DNA of 44,600 bases from DATLED01 sp035525495 (GTDB lineage: Bacteria; Actinomycetota; Acidimicrobiia; Acidimicrobiales; CADCTF01), in contig DATLED010000028.1 in NCBI GenBank assembly GCA_035525495.1, positions 1 to 44,600 of the forward strand, read 5' to 3'. Position numbers and translations under genes: made by a program. The notes under the pieces are model-generated. The model saw nothing but the letters and a program-made list of their open reading frames with translations, was not told the DNA's origin and searched no databases. This document shows, one piece after another, positions 14,201-22,053 of this stretch. The stretch's first letter is position 1; every line of letters starts with the position of its first letter.

Positions 14201-15892
14201 TCATGACATCACCTGCAGGCGGTTGACCGCGCCCAACACGGCCTTCAGCGAGGCCGCCAGGATCGACTGGTCGAGGCCGACGCCCCACCGGATGCCGTCG
14301 TCGGTCCGGGCCTCGACGTAGGCGACGGCGGTGGCATCGGTGCCCGCACTCACCGCGTGCTCGGCGTAGTCGACGACCTCGACGTCGACGCCGAGGTCCT
14401 TCTGCAGCGCGTGGACGAAGGCGGCGATCGGACCGTTCCCCTCGCCGGTCACCGTCCGGTGCTCACCCTCGACGAGCAGCTGCGCGGTGACCCGCGCCCC
14501 ACCGTCTCCGGTCGTGATCTCGTGCGTGAGGAGGCTCACCCTCGGATCGTCCGGGAGGTACTCCTCCGAGAACTGCTGCCACATCGCCGCCGGACTGATC
14601 TCGGTGCCCGTGTCCTCGGTGATGTGCTGGATCGCCTTGGAGAACTCGATCTGCAGGCGTCGCGGCAGGTCGAGCCCGTGCTCGGCTTTCATGATGTAGG
14701 CGACGCCACCCTTGCCGGACTGGCTGTTGACGCGGATGACGGCCTCGTACGAGCGGCCGACGTGCTTCGGGTCGATCGGCAGGTAAGGGACGCCCCACAC
14801 CTCGTAGGACTCACCAAGTGCCTCGAAGCCCTTCTTGATGGCGTCCTGGTGGCTGCCCGAGAAGCTCGTGTAGACGAGGTCGCCGACGTAGGGATGGCGG
14901 GGGTGGATGGGCAGCCGGTTCGCGTACTCGGTGACCCGCCGCAGCGCGTCGATGTCGCTGATGTCGAGCTCGGGGTCGACGCCCTGGCTGAAGAGGTTCA
15001 TGGCCAGGTTGATCACGTCGACGTTGCCGGTCCGCTCGCCGTTGCCGAACAGCGTCCCCTCGACGCGATCGGCGCCGGCCATCATCCCGAACTCGGCGGC
15101 GGCCACGCCGGTGCCCCGGTCGTTGTGGGGGTGGAGGCTCAGGACCACGCGATCGCGGTTCGGGACGCTGCGGTGGAACCACTCGATGGCGTCGCCGTAG
15201 ATGTTGGCGGTGTACATCTCGACCGTTGCCGGCAGGTTCAGGATGATCCTGCGTTCGTCGGCATCGGGCTCGATGACGTCCATCACGGCCGCGCAGACCT
15301 CCACGGCGTAGTCGAGCTCGGTGCCGGTGAAGCTCTCGGGCGAGTACTCGTACCGGACGACGGTGTCCGGCACGGTCTCCTCGAGCTTGCGGCACAGCTT
15401 GGCGGCGTCGACCGCGATCTGGGTGATGCCCGCCTTGTCGAGCCCGAAGACGACGCGACGCTGCAACACGGATGTCGAGTTGTAGAAGTGGACGATCGCC
15501 TTGGACGCGCCGGCGATGCCCTCGTAGGTCCGCTCGATGAGCTCGGGGCGGCACTGCGTGAGGACCTGGATGGTGACGTCGTCGGGAATGAGGTCGTCCT
15601 CGATGAGCTGGCGAAGGAAGTCGAAGTCCGGCTGGCTGGCGCTCGGGAAGCCGACCTCGATCTCCTTGAAGCCCATCTTCACGAGCGTCCCGAACATCCT
15701 CAGCTTGCGGGCCGGGTCCATCGGGTCGATCAGCGCCTGGTTGCCGTCGCGGAGGTCCACGCTGCACCAGAGGGGCGCCTTGGTGATCTGTCGGTTGACC
15801 CACGCCCGGTCCGGCCGCTCGAGGGGGAGCGGGAGGAACGGCCGGTACTTGTCGAAGGGCATCTTCTTCGGGGTCACGTTGTCCGGCGGCAT
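14201..15892 (-). CDS. leuA: 2-isopropylmalate synthase
   Basis: 563-residue LeuA that condenses acetyl-CoA with 2-oxoisovalerate, the committed leucine step. DLRDGNQ (46-52) carries the metal and catalytic residues; VEVGFPSASQPDF-type text, LHPHNDRGTGVAAAE and GNGERTGNVDV follow. A linker and a C-terminal regulatory domain (GDGGARVTAQLLVEGEHRTV onward) suggest leucine feedback inhibition. The layout matches the LeuA2 form of actinobacteria. The ATG at 15892 is chosen because AAAGGA lies 7 bases before it; a start 8 codons upstream would run into the attenuator. leuS follows after 19 bases. Confidence 0.95.
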   Translation of the reverse strand: MPPDNVTPKKMPFDKYRPFLPLPLERPDRAWVNRQITKAPLWCSVDLRDGNQALIDPMDPARKLRMFGTLVKMGFKEIEVGFPSASQPDFDFLRQLIEDDLIPDDVTIQVLTQCRPELIERTYEGIAGASKAIVHFYNSTSVLQRRVVFGLDKAGITQIAVDAAKLCRKLEETVPDTVVRYEYSPESFTGTELDYAVEVCAAVMDVIEPDADERRIILNLPATVEMYTANIYGDAIEWFHRSVPNRDRVVLSLHPHNDRGTGVAAAEFGMMAGADRVEGTLFGNGERTGNVDVINLAMNLFSQGVDPELDISDIDALRRVTEYANRLPIHPRHPYVGDLVYTSFSGSHQDAIKKGFEALGESYEVWGVPYLPIDPKHVGRSYEAVIRVNSQSGKGGVAYIMKAEHGLDLPRRLQIEFSKAIQHITEDTGTEISPAAMWQQFSEEYLPDDPRVSLLTHEITTGDGGARVTAQLLVEGEHRTVTGEGNGPIAAFVHALQKDLGVDVEVVDYAEHAVSAGTDATAVAYVEARTDDGIRWGVGLDQSILAASLKAVLGAVNRLQVMS

Positions 15893-15914
15893 TGCGGTGT
15901 CCTTTCGGGGAAAC

Positions 15915-15946
15915 AAAAAACCTCCTGGCCGTTTCGGCGCAGGAGG
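15915..15946 (-). terminator. attenuator terminator before leuA
   Basis: On minus, CCTCCTG / CAGGAGG closes an inner GCCG-AAA-CGGC hairpin with a single bulged base, followed directly by TTTTTT (15920-15915). It sits between the leader peptide and leuA, 22 bases before the start codon, so it must be conditional. Confidence 0.88.
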
Positions 15947-15950
15947 CGGA

Positions 15951-15976
15951 GGCGAGACGCTTGGAGCGCGCTCGCC
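15951..15976 (-). promoter_or_regulatory. leader pause hairpin of the leuA attenuator
   Basis: GGCGAG / CTCGCC with additional inner pairing (CGCT / AGCG around CCA) begins one base after the leader stop codon and ends a few bases before the terminator stem. A ribosome held at the leucine codons would overlap its 5' arm. The competing antiterminator pairing is not resolved by eye. Confidence 0.65.
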
Positions 15977-15977
15977 G

Positions 15978-16022
15978 CTACGTAAGGAGGAGGATCGAGG
16001 TCAGGGCTCGTGTGGTCGACAT
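15978..16022 (-). CDS. leucine leader peptide of the leuA-leuS operon
   Basis: A 14-residue frame encodes MSTTRALTSILLLT and ends in TAG. Its control region ATC CTC CTC CTT is one Ile codon and three consecutive Leu codons, with another Leu (CTG) four codons upstream of the triplet's start region. The ATG is 11 bases downstream of a good -10 (TTGAAT). It is followed by a pause hairpin and a terminator. Leucine-rich leaders before leuA have been predicted in other actinobacteria; the assignment here rests on the visible arrangement. Confidence 0.87.
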   Translation of the reverse strand: MSTTRALTSILLLT

Positions 16023-16032
16023 CGCTGCGCCC

Positions 16033-16061
16033 ATTCAACCGGTGATGTGCCCGATCGTCAA
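16033..16061 (-). promoter_or_regulatory. promoter of the leuA-leuS leader
   Basis: On minus, TTGACG (16061-16056) and TTGAAT (16038-16033) are separated by 17 bases, the ideal sigma-70-type spacing. The leader-peptide ATG follows 10 bases later, so the leader mRNA has almost no 5' UTR. Confidence 0.65.
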
Positions 16062-16086
16062 GGCGGACGAAGTACCGTTCACCGCC

Positions 16087-16908
16087 ATGGTGAGGCGTTC
16101 CTTCCGCATGGGGCTTCGGCTCGGCCTGCTCTTCGGGATCGGGTTCGCGCTCCTCAAGACCGTGCAGTCCCGACGCACAGTGGCACCGGCGCCCGCAGGG
16201 CCCGGTGCCTGGGAGCCCTTGCGCGATCAAGCGCCCTCCCCGTCACCGGCTGTTCCCGAGCCGGCCATGGCGCCGCCACCCCCTCCCGCCCCGGCCGCGC
16301 CGGCGGCGCGCTCCGGTGCCGGTTCGTCGCCGGCCAACGTCCGCCCCGCGTCGCCGCCCCGCCCGCCTGCGCCGCCACCGCCGCCGCCCGTTCCGACGAT
16401 GCCCGTTGACGAGGTCGGCGAACCGATCGAACTTCCCGCGGCCCCGCCCTCGGAGTCCGCCGGGCGGAAGCGCCGGCCCCGCACGTCATCGACCGGCGCC
16501 GCCCGGGGTACGCCACCCGAGGAGCAGCTGATCGACGCAGGCGTCGACCCGGCCCTCGACATCGTGCCGTCGACTGACGACGTCCTCCCCGTGAAGAAGG
16601 CCGCGTCGAAGAAGAAGGCCGCTGCACCGGTCGAGACATCCGCCCCTGGCGATGATGCTCCTGCGGGTGGGGCGCGACCCAAGAAGGCGGCGCCGGCAAG
16701 GAAGGCGGCGAAGAAGGCCGCTCCCCTCCCTGGCTGGGTCGATCCGTCCGACGGGATCTGCCCGCCCACGCACCCGGTCAAGGCCAAGCTGGCGAGCCGG
16801 CTGTTCCACCTGCCAGGCATGTTCGCCTACAGCCGCACGCGTCCCGATCGCTGCTACGTCGACGCGGACACCGCCGTCGGCGACGGTTTCACGGCCGCCA
16901 AGCGTTAG
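16087..16908 (+). CDS. Pro/Ala/Lys-rich membrane-anchored protein with a C-terminal Cys-containing domain
   Basis: 273 residues from the ATG at 16087. A probable N-terminal membrane anchor (MGLRLGLLFGIGFALLKTV) is followed by a long Pro/Ala-rich segment, then Lys/Ala-rich repeats (KKAASKKKAA, KKAAPARKAAKKAA) that look nucleic-acid or polyanion binding. The last 60 residues (CPPTHPVKAKL ... LFHLPGMFAYSRTRPDRCYVDADTAVGDGFTAAKR, read as separate motifs) resemble a small actinobacterial domain that I recall being named 'sunset' in public annotation. Function unknown. The frame is open further upstream, but that part overlaps the leuA leader region. It ends 6 bases from the convergent serA. Confidence 0.7.
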   Translation: MVRRSFRMGLRLGLLFGIGFALLKTVQSRRTVAPAPAGPGAWEPLRDQAPSPSPAVPEPAMAPPPPPAPAAPAARSGAGSSPANVRPASPPRPPAPPPPPPVPTMPVDEVGEPIELPAAPPSESAGRKRRPRTSSTGAARGTPPEEQLIDAGVDPALDIVPSTDDVLPVKKAASKKKAAAPVETSAPGDDAPAGGARPKKAAPARKAAKKAAPLPGWVDPSDGICPPTHPVKAKLASRLFHLPGMFAYSRTRPDRCYVDADTAVGDGFTAAKR

Positions 16909-16914
16909 CCGCCG

Positions 16915-18486
16915 CTACGACTGGTTGACGATCCTCACGTCGAGGATCCCGGGCTGGCCCGCCAACCGCTCGCGCAGCTCCACCGGGAATGGCTCATCGG
17001 ACGTGATCGCCGCCAGCGCCGTCCCACCCGCGGGCGAGCGACCGAGGCGCATGTCGGCGATGTTGACGTCCGCCTCGGCGACTGCCGCCGTCACCAGCGC
17101 CATCATCCCGACGCGATCGTCGTTGCGGACGACGAGGAGGTTGGCGACGAGCGGCAGCTCCACCGCGTGGTCGTCGATCATCACGATCCGGGGCTCGTTT
17201 CGAGGACCGGTCACGGTGCCGGCGACGGCGTGGTCGCCGCCCCGCAGCGACAGCAGGTTCACGTACTCGTCGGAAGCCGAGGTGCTCGATTCGGTGACCG
17301 ACACGCCCCGATCGATCGCCAGCTGCGGCGCGTTCACGTACGACACCGGCTCCTCGCCGGCCCCGGAGTCCAGCAGCCCCTTGAGGACGGCGAGCTTCAG
17401 GATCCGGGTGTCTCCGGCGGCCAGCTCGCCTCGGTAGCCGATCTCGAGCGTCGAAGACATCGACCCCGAGATGCCGGCGAACAACCGGCCCAACCGCTCC
17501 GCCAAAGGCAGGAACGGGCGGACGTTCTCCGGCGCCTCGGCCGCGTCGACGTTGACGGCGAAGGGGACGAACTCCCCCGCCAGCGCCAGCAGGATCTGCT
17601 CCGCGACGACGACGCCGGCCTTGTCCTGCGCCTCGGCGGTGGACGCCGCCAGGTGGGGCGTGGCCACGACCCGGTCGAGCTCGAACAGCGGCGACTCGGT
17701 CGTCGGCTCGGTCGCGAACACGTCGATGGCGGCACCGGCCACCCGCCCGTCGCGCACGGCCTCGGCGAGCGCCTCCTCGTCGATGATCCCGCCGCGAGCG
17801 GCGTTCACGATGCGGAGCCCCGGCTTGGACCTGGCCAGCAGCTCCTTGCCGATCAATCCTGTCGTCTCGGCCGTCTTCTGGACGTGGATCGTCACAAAGT
17901 CGGCCTGCGCGAACAACTCGTCGAGCTCCACCCGCTCGATGCCGAGGAGGCGAAAGCGGTCGGGCGCCATCCACGGGTCCCAGGCGATGAGACGCATCCC
18001 GAAGGCGTGGGCCCGCTGGGCGACGAGCGTGCCGATCGGGCCGATGCCCAGGACGCCGAAGGTCTTGCCGTGGAGCTCGACGCCGGCCCACTTGGACTTC
18101 TCCCAGCGCCCGTCCCGCAAGGCCGCGCTGGCCTGGGGGATGTTGCGGGCCATCGACAGCAGCAGGGCCATGGCGTGCTCGGCCGTCGACAGGCTGTTGG
18201 ACCCCGGGGCGTTCACGACCATCACACCTCTGGCCGTCGCCGCCGCGGTGTCGACGTTGTCCACCCCCGTCCCCGCACGGCCGACGACGACGAGGTCCCG
18301 GCCGGCGTCGATCACGTCCGCCGTCACCTGTGTCGCCGAACGGACGATGAGCGCCGCCGCGCCCGGGAGTGACGTCAACAGGTCTGCCGGGGAGAGGCCC
18401 GTCTGCACGTCCACGTCGTGGCCGGCGGCGCGCAAGGCGTCGAGTCCGGCCTCGGCGAGGGGTTCGGTGACGAGGATGCGGGCCAT
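16915..18486 (-). CDS. serA: D-3-phosphoglycerate dehydrogenase
   Basis: 523-residue long-form (type I) PGDH that oxidises 3-phosphoglycerate in the first serine step. NAD motif GIGPIG is at 147-152; VNAARGGIIDEEAL carries the catalytic Arg, and TPHLAASTAEAQ the catalytic His. After the catalytic core comes the intervening ASB-type domain (about 315-445) and a C-terminal ACT domain (NLLVVRNDDRVGMMALVTAAVAEADVNIADMRLGR in parts), so serine feedback is plausible. The ATG at 18486 is preferred; a GTG one codon upstream is possible. With aspC-like and serC nearby, most of serine synthesis is local. Confidence 0.95.
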   Translation of the reverse strand: MARILVTEPLAEAGLDALRAAGHDVDVQTGLSPADLLTSLPGAAALIVRSATQVTADVIDAGRDLVVVGRAGTGVDNVDTAAATARGVMVVNAPGSNSLSTAEHAMALLLSMARNIPQASAALRDGRWEKSKWAGVELHGKTFGVLGIGPIGTLVAQRAHAFGMRLIAWDPWMAPDRFRLLGIERVELDELFAQADFVTIHVQKTAETTGLIGKELLARSKPGLRIVNAARGGIIDEEALAEAVRDGRVAGAAIDVFATEPTTESPLFELDRVVATPHLAASTAEAQDKAGVVVAEQILLALAGEFVPFAVNVDAAEAPENVRPFLPLAERLGRLFAGISGSMSSTLEIGYRGELAAGDTRILKLAVLKGLLDSGAGEEPVSYVNAPQLAIDRGVSVTESSTSASDEYVNLLSLRGGDHAVAGTVTGPRNEPRIVMIDDHAVELPLVANLLVVRNDDRVGMMALVTAAVAEADVNIADMRLGRSPAGGTALAAITSDEPFPVELRERLAGQPGILDVRIVNQS

Positions 18487-18570
18487 CACCGAATGCTACG
18501 GCCCGCAGAGGCCCACCCCTCCCGCCGGCGCGGCGTTTCCGAGATCCCAGGACCTGGGTACGGGCACCTC

Positions 18571-18702
18571 GTGGCCAGCACGCAACCCGCACCCCCGGCC
18601 GGACGGGGGCACCGTCTCGTCCTCGCCGCGCTCACCCTGGCCACCGTGGCGATGTTCGTCTGGCTCGTCGCCAGCCTCGCCACCGCCGCCTTCGGTCCCT
18701 AG
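18571..18702 (+). CDS. possible small single-span membrane protein
   Basis: A 43-codon frame from a GTG reads through a Pro-rich start to one strongly hydrophobic segment, LVLAALTLATVAMFVWLVASL, typical of small membrane proteins. It fits the gap between serA and the DUF3105 gene and meets the latter tail to tail with a 4-base overlap. No RBS is obvious. It is supported only by the membrane-like composition and by filling an otherwise empty stretch. Confidence 0.4.
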   Translation: MASTQPAPPAGRGHRLVLAALTLATVAMFVWLVASLATAAFGP

Positions 18703-19358
18703 AGGAACCCCTTCTCGGGACCCCGATCCTTGAAGGCGTTGGTGAACGTCGCCACCTTGGCCCGCTCGAGCCGGCGGCACAGCAGGCGCTTGTGCCACGC
18801 CGTCACCGCCACGTCGCCCTCGAGCGAGGGGCGTTCGACCACGATCAGCTCCCGGCCGAACTGGTTGCTGAGACCGTCGACCTCGCCCTGTTCGGCGTCG
18901 GAGAGGCCCGGCTTGACCCAGAGGATCACGAAGCCGTGCTGCATCGCATGGACGAGCTCGCCGTCCGAGGGGGCTTCTTTCGTGCGGTAGTTGCCGGGGT
19001 TGGCTGCCGCGTCGGTGTGCGCGCCGCCCGCGGGTGGATCGACCTCGTACCTCGGGTTCGGGATGTGGCGGAACTGGGCGGCCTTGTCGCCGTCGAAGTT
19101 CGAGTCGAGAAGGCACGAACCCGCACCGGCTTGGAGCTGGTCCGAGACCGACGGGCCCCGATCCGGTTTGGCGGCGAAGAACACGACGATCCCGGCGAGC
19201 ACGAGGAGCACGCCGGACACGACGATGCGCCGCCTCAGCGCGCGGGCTTCGCGCTCCCGACGGCTGCGCTGCGCGGCGGGCGCGGTGCGTCTGGCCTGGG
19301 GTCGGTTGCCCGCGGGCTTCCTCTTCGGTGTCGACTTCGTCGGCTTCTTCTGCACCAC
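18699..19358 (-). CDS. DUF3105 membrane protein
   Basis: 219 residues. A Lys/Arg/Pro-rich cytoplasmic N-terminus (VQKKPTKSTPKRKPAG) precedes one membrane span (RIVVSGVLLVLAGIVVFFAAK), and then an outside DUF3105 domain with DPPAGGAHTDAAANPGNY and LVHAMQHGFVILWVKPGL. Cys residues in GSCLLDS and RLLCRRL may form a disulfide. DUF3105 function is not established. The GTG-GTG start lies 7 bases after the aminotransferase stop, so the two are probably co-transcribed. Confidence 0.8.
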   Translation of the reverse strand: MVQKKPTKSTPKRKPAGNRPQARRTAPAAQRSRREREARALRRRIVVSGVLLVLAGIVVFFAAKPDRGPSVSDQLQAGAGSCLLDSNFDGDKAAQFRHIPNPRYEVDPPAGGAHTDAAANPGNYRTKEAPSDGELVHAMQHGFVILWVKPGLSDAEQGEVDGLSNQFGRELIVVERPSLEGDVAVTAWHKRLLCRRLERAKVATFTNAFKDRGPEKGFL

Positions 19359-19365
19359 CGGTCGT

Positions 19366-20562
19366 TCAGCCGGCCAGGAACTTGGCGATGCGGGTGACCC
19401 CGTCGACGAGGTCGTCGTCCCCGAGGGCGTAGGAGAGGCGGGCGTAGCCGGGCGCACCGAACGCCTCGCCGGGCACCATCGCCACCTTCGCCTCCTCGAG
19501 CACGATGGAGGCCAGCTCGAGCGTGCTGGTCGCCGAGGTGCCGTTGCCGAGGTCCTTGCCGAGCGCGTCCTTGAAGGAGGGGAAGCAGTAGAACGCGCCC
19601 TCGGGCTCGATGCACGACACGCCCGGGATCCCGTTGAGGAGCTCGACCATCGTCTTGCGGCGCCGGTCGAAGGCCTCGCGCATCATGGCGACGGCCGTGA
19701 GGTCACCGGTGACGGCGGCGAGGGCGGCACGCTGGCTGACGTTGCCGACGTTGCTCGTGCAGTGCGTCTGGAGGTTGCCCGCTGCGGTGATGACGTCGGT
19801 CGGTCCGACGAGCCACCCGACGCGCCAGCCGGTCATGGCGTAGGTCTTGGCGACGCCGTTGATGATGAGGCAGGTGTCGGCGAGCTCGGGGACGACGGTC
19901 ACCATCGAGTGGAACTCGGCGTCGCCGTAGACGAGATGCTCGTAGATCTCGTCGGTGACGACCCAGATCCCGTGCTCGAGAGCCCATCGCCCGATCGCCG
20001 CGATCTCGTCTCGGGGGTAGACGGAGCCCGTCGGGTTCGAAGGCGACACGAACAGGAGGACCTTCGTCTTGTCGGTGCGGGCGGCTTCGAGCTGCTCGAC
20101 GCTGACGCGGAAGCCCGTGGTCTCGTCCGTGGGCAACTCGACCGGCGTGCCCCCGGCGAGGGCGATGGCCTCGGGGTACGTGACCCAGTACGGCGCCGGG
20201 ACGAGAACCTCGTCGCCGGGATCGCACAGCGCCGCGAAGGCATTGTACACGGCCTGCTTGCCACCGTTGGTGATGAGGACGTTGGCGGCTTCGACGACGT
20301 GCCCGGAGTCGCGGGCCGTCTTGCCGGCGACCGCCGCCCGCAGCTCGGGAAGCCCCGGAGTCGGCGTGTACTTGTGGCTCGCGGGGTCGCTGCAGGCAGC
20401 GATGGCGGCTTGGACGATTTCCGGCGGCGTCGGGAAGTCGGGCTCGCCGGCGGTGAAGTTGACGATGTCCTGGCCGGCAGCCTTCAGGGCCTTCGCCTTG
20501 GCGTCGAGGGACACCGTGGCCGAGGGCGCGATGGCAGCAATGCGGCGGGACAGTCGCGACAT
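19366..20562 (-). CDS. aspartate/aromatic-type aminotransferase (class I)
   Basis: 398-residue fold-type I PLP enzyme of the AspC group found in Gram-positives and Thermus. ITNGGKQAVYNAF binds cofactor phosphate, SPSNPTG (173-179) and VTDEIYEHL give the PLP pocket, and Lys239 in GVAKTYAMTGWRVGW forms the Schiff base. It probably makes aspartate from oxaloacetate; a role with prephenate or other amino acids cannot be excluded. The ATG at 20562 is used; an ATG at 20571 is an alternative. Only 18 bases separate it from divergent serC, so the promoters must lie inside the opposing genes. Confidence 0.9.
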   Translation of the reverse strand: MSRLSRRIAAIAPSATVSLDAKAKALKAAGQDIVNFTAGEPDFPTPPEIVQAAIAACSDPASHKYTPTPGLPELRAAVAGKTARDSGHVVEAANVLITNGGKQAVYNAFAALCDPGDEVLVPAPYWVTYPEAIALAGGTPVELPTDETTGFRVSVEQLEAARTDKTKVLLFVSPSNPTGSVYPRDEIAAIGRWALEHGIWVVTDEIYEHLVYGDAEFHSMVTVVPELADTCLIINGVAKTYAMTGWRVGWLVGPTDVITAAGNLQTHCTSNVGNVSQRAALAAVTGDLTAVAMMREAFDRRRKTMVELLNGIPGVSCIEPEGAFYCFPSFKDALGKDLGNGTSATSTLELASIVLEEAKVAMVPGEAFGAPGYARLSYALGDDDLVDGVTRIAKFLAG

Positions 20563-20580
20563 GGCTGCCATGCTTGCACA

Positions 20581-21717
20581 GTGCCCGAGGCCCTCAATCG
20601 CGAGATATCGATCCCCACCGACCTCCTCCCGGCCGACGGCCGGTTCGGCTCGGGCCCTTCCAAGGTGCGCCCCGACGCCGTCGACCGCCTGTCCGGGGTG
20701 AGCCGTTCGCTGCTGGGGACGAGCCACCGCCAGGCCCCCGTGAAGTCCCTGGTCGGGCGGGTGCGGAGCGGGCTGATCTCGTTGTTCGACCTGCCCGCCG
20801 ACCACGAGATCGTGCTCGGCAACGGCGGGACGACGGTGTTCTGGGACGCGGCCACGTTCGGGCTGGTGGAGCGCAAGAGCCAGCACCTGTCCTTCGGCGA
20901 GTTCTCATCGAAGTTCGCTGCCGGCGTGGCCGCCGCGCCGTTCCTGGAGGATCCCGAGGTCATCTCGTCGGTACCCGGCACGCACCCCACGGCGGTCGGT
21001 CGCGCGGGCGTCGACCTCTATGCGCTCACGCACAACGAGACGTCGACGGGCGTGTCGATGGAGATCCGGCGTCCCGAAGGTGCCGACGACGATGCCATCG
21101 TGGCCGTCGACGCGACGTCGGCCGCGGGCGGGTTGCGGGTCGACCCGTCGCAGTTCGACGTGTACTACTTCGCGCCGCAGAAGTGCTTCGGCTCCGACGG
21201 TGGCCTGTGGCTGGCCGCATGCTCGCCGAAGGGCGTCGATCGCATCGAGCGGGTGGCGGCATCGGACCGCTGGATCCCGTCGGGCCTCGACCTCAAGATC
21301 GCCCTCGACAACTCCCGCCTCGACCAGACGTACAACACGCCGGCGCTGATGACATTATTCGTCCTGGCCGACTCCCTCGAGTGGATGAACGAGAACGGCG
21401 GGCTCGAGTGGACGGCGTCGCGCTGCGACCGGTCCGCCGAGACGCTGTACGGATGGGCGGAGGCTTCATCCTTCGCGACGCCGTTCGTCGAGAAGCCCGA
21501 CGAGCGCTCGCACGTCGTCGCCACGATCGACTTCGACCCGTCCGTCGACGCCAACGCGTTGGCGGGCGCGTTGCGGGCCAACGGCATCGTCGACACCGAC
21601 AGCTACCGCAAGCTCGGCCGCAACCAGCTCCGCATCGCGCTGTTCCCGACGATCGATCCCGACGACGTCGCCGCCCTCACCCGCTGCGTCGATTACCTCG
21701 TCGAGCGCCTCGCTTAA
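20581..21717 (+). CDS. serC: phosphoserine aminotransferase, mycobacterial type
   Basis: 378 residues from a GTG start. It transfers nitrogen from glutamate to 3-phosphohydroxypyruvate, the second serine step after SerA. DGRFGSGPSKVR (19-30), LFGTSHRQAPVKNL-like text (here SLLGTSHRQAPVKSLVGRV) and HNETSTGV match the mycobacterial SerC branch, which is distant from the E. coli enzyme. The PLP lysine is Lys201 in FAPQKCFGSDGGLW. The frame is open far upstream, but homology begins just after this GTG. Its stop overlaps the tail of the convergent ABM gene by 4 bases. Confidence 0.94.
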   Translation: MPEALNREISIPTDLLPADGRFGSGPSKVRPDAVDRLSGVSRSLLGTSHRQAPVKSLVGRVRSGLISLFDLPADHEIVLGNGGTTVFWDAATFGLVERKSQHLSFGEFSSKFAAGVAAAPFLEDPEVISSVPGTHPTAVGRAGVDLYALTHNETSTGVSMEIRRPEGADDDAIVAVDATSAAGGLRVDPSQFDVYYFAPQKCFGSDGGLWLAACSPKGVDRIERVAASDRWIPSGLDLKIALDNSRLDQTYNTPALMTLFVLADSLEWMNENGGLEWTASRCDRSAETLYGWAEASSFATPFVEKPDERSHVVATIDFDPSVDANALAGALRANGIVDTDSYRKLGRNQLRIALFPTIDPDDVAALTRCVDYLVERLA

Positions 21718-22031
21718 AGAGCGATGCCCTTGGCGTGGCGGGGCGTGGCCTGCACGATCTCGGGCGGGCCGGCGACGAGCCCGCCGAGCTTCGGGAGGAC
21801 GGCACGGAGGGCCTCCCCCTGGGCATGCGCCTCGTTCGCCGCCTTGTCGGTGTAGAGCTCGTAGAAGAACACGACGTCGGGGTCGTCGACGGACTGGTGG
21901 ATGATGTGGAGCTCGGTGCCTGGCTCGGCGTCGAGTGGACCGGGATAGAGCTCACTGAAGGCGGCGACGAGATCGTCACCCTTCCCCTCGGGCGCGGTGA
22001 GCTTGACGTAGACGGCGAACTTGTCGGACAT
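21714..22031 (-). CDS. antibiotic biosynthesis monooxygenase (ABM)-domain protein
   Basis: 105-residue small ferredoxin-like alpha/beta protein. It has FAVYVKLTAPEGKGDDLVAAFSEL, then ELHIIHQSVDDPDVVFFYELYTDKAANEAH, the usual ABM pattern of alternating strands and helices. Family members are cofactor-free oxygenases, heme-degrading enzymes or autoinducer-2 processing proteins, so function is open. The ATG at 22031 is used; an ATG eight codons upstream would overlap the start of the divergent ligase gene. Confidence 0.82.
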   Translation of the reverse strand: MSDKFAVYVKLTAPEGKGDDLVAAFSELYPGPLDAEPGTELHIIHQSVDDPDVVFFYELYTDKAANEAHAQGEALRAVLPKLGGLVAGPPEIVQATPRHAKGIAL

Positions 22032-22053
22032 GAAGGGTGATTGAATCAGCTTC

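Noticed and set aside
11950..14226. Very long open frame on plus (about 758 codons) opposite leuS
   Set aside because: It mirrors a strongly supported leuS with intact motifs, and its product is low-complexity Arg/Pro/Val-rich text with no domain. Long antisense frames are a usual by-product of high GC.
14097..14288. Small minus-strand frame starting MNATGP near the leuA/leuS junction
   Set aside because: It would need an ATG at another phase inside the junction; leuS from GTG at 14181 has aligned N-terminal synthetase sequence, so this is a shadow.
18991..20580. Long N-terminal extension in frame with serC
   Set aside because: SerC similarity begins just after the GTG at 20581, and the extension is antisense to the aspC-like and DUF3105 genes.
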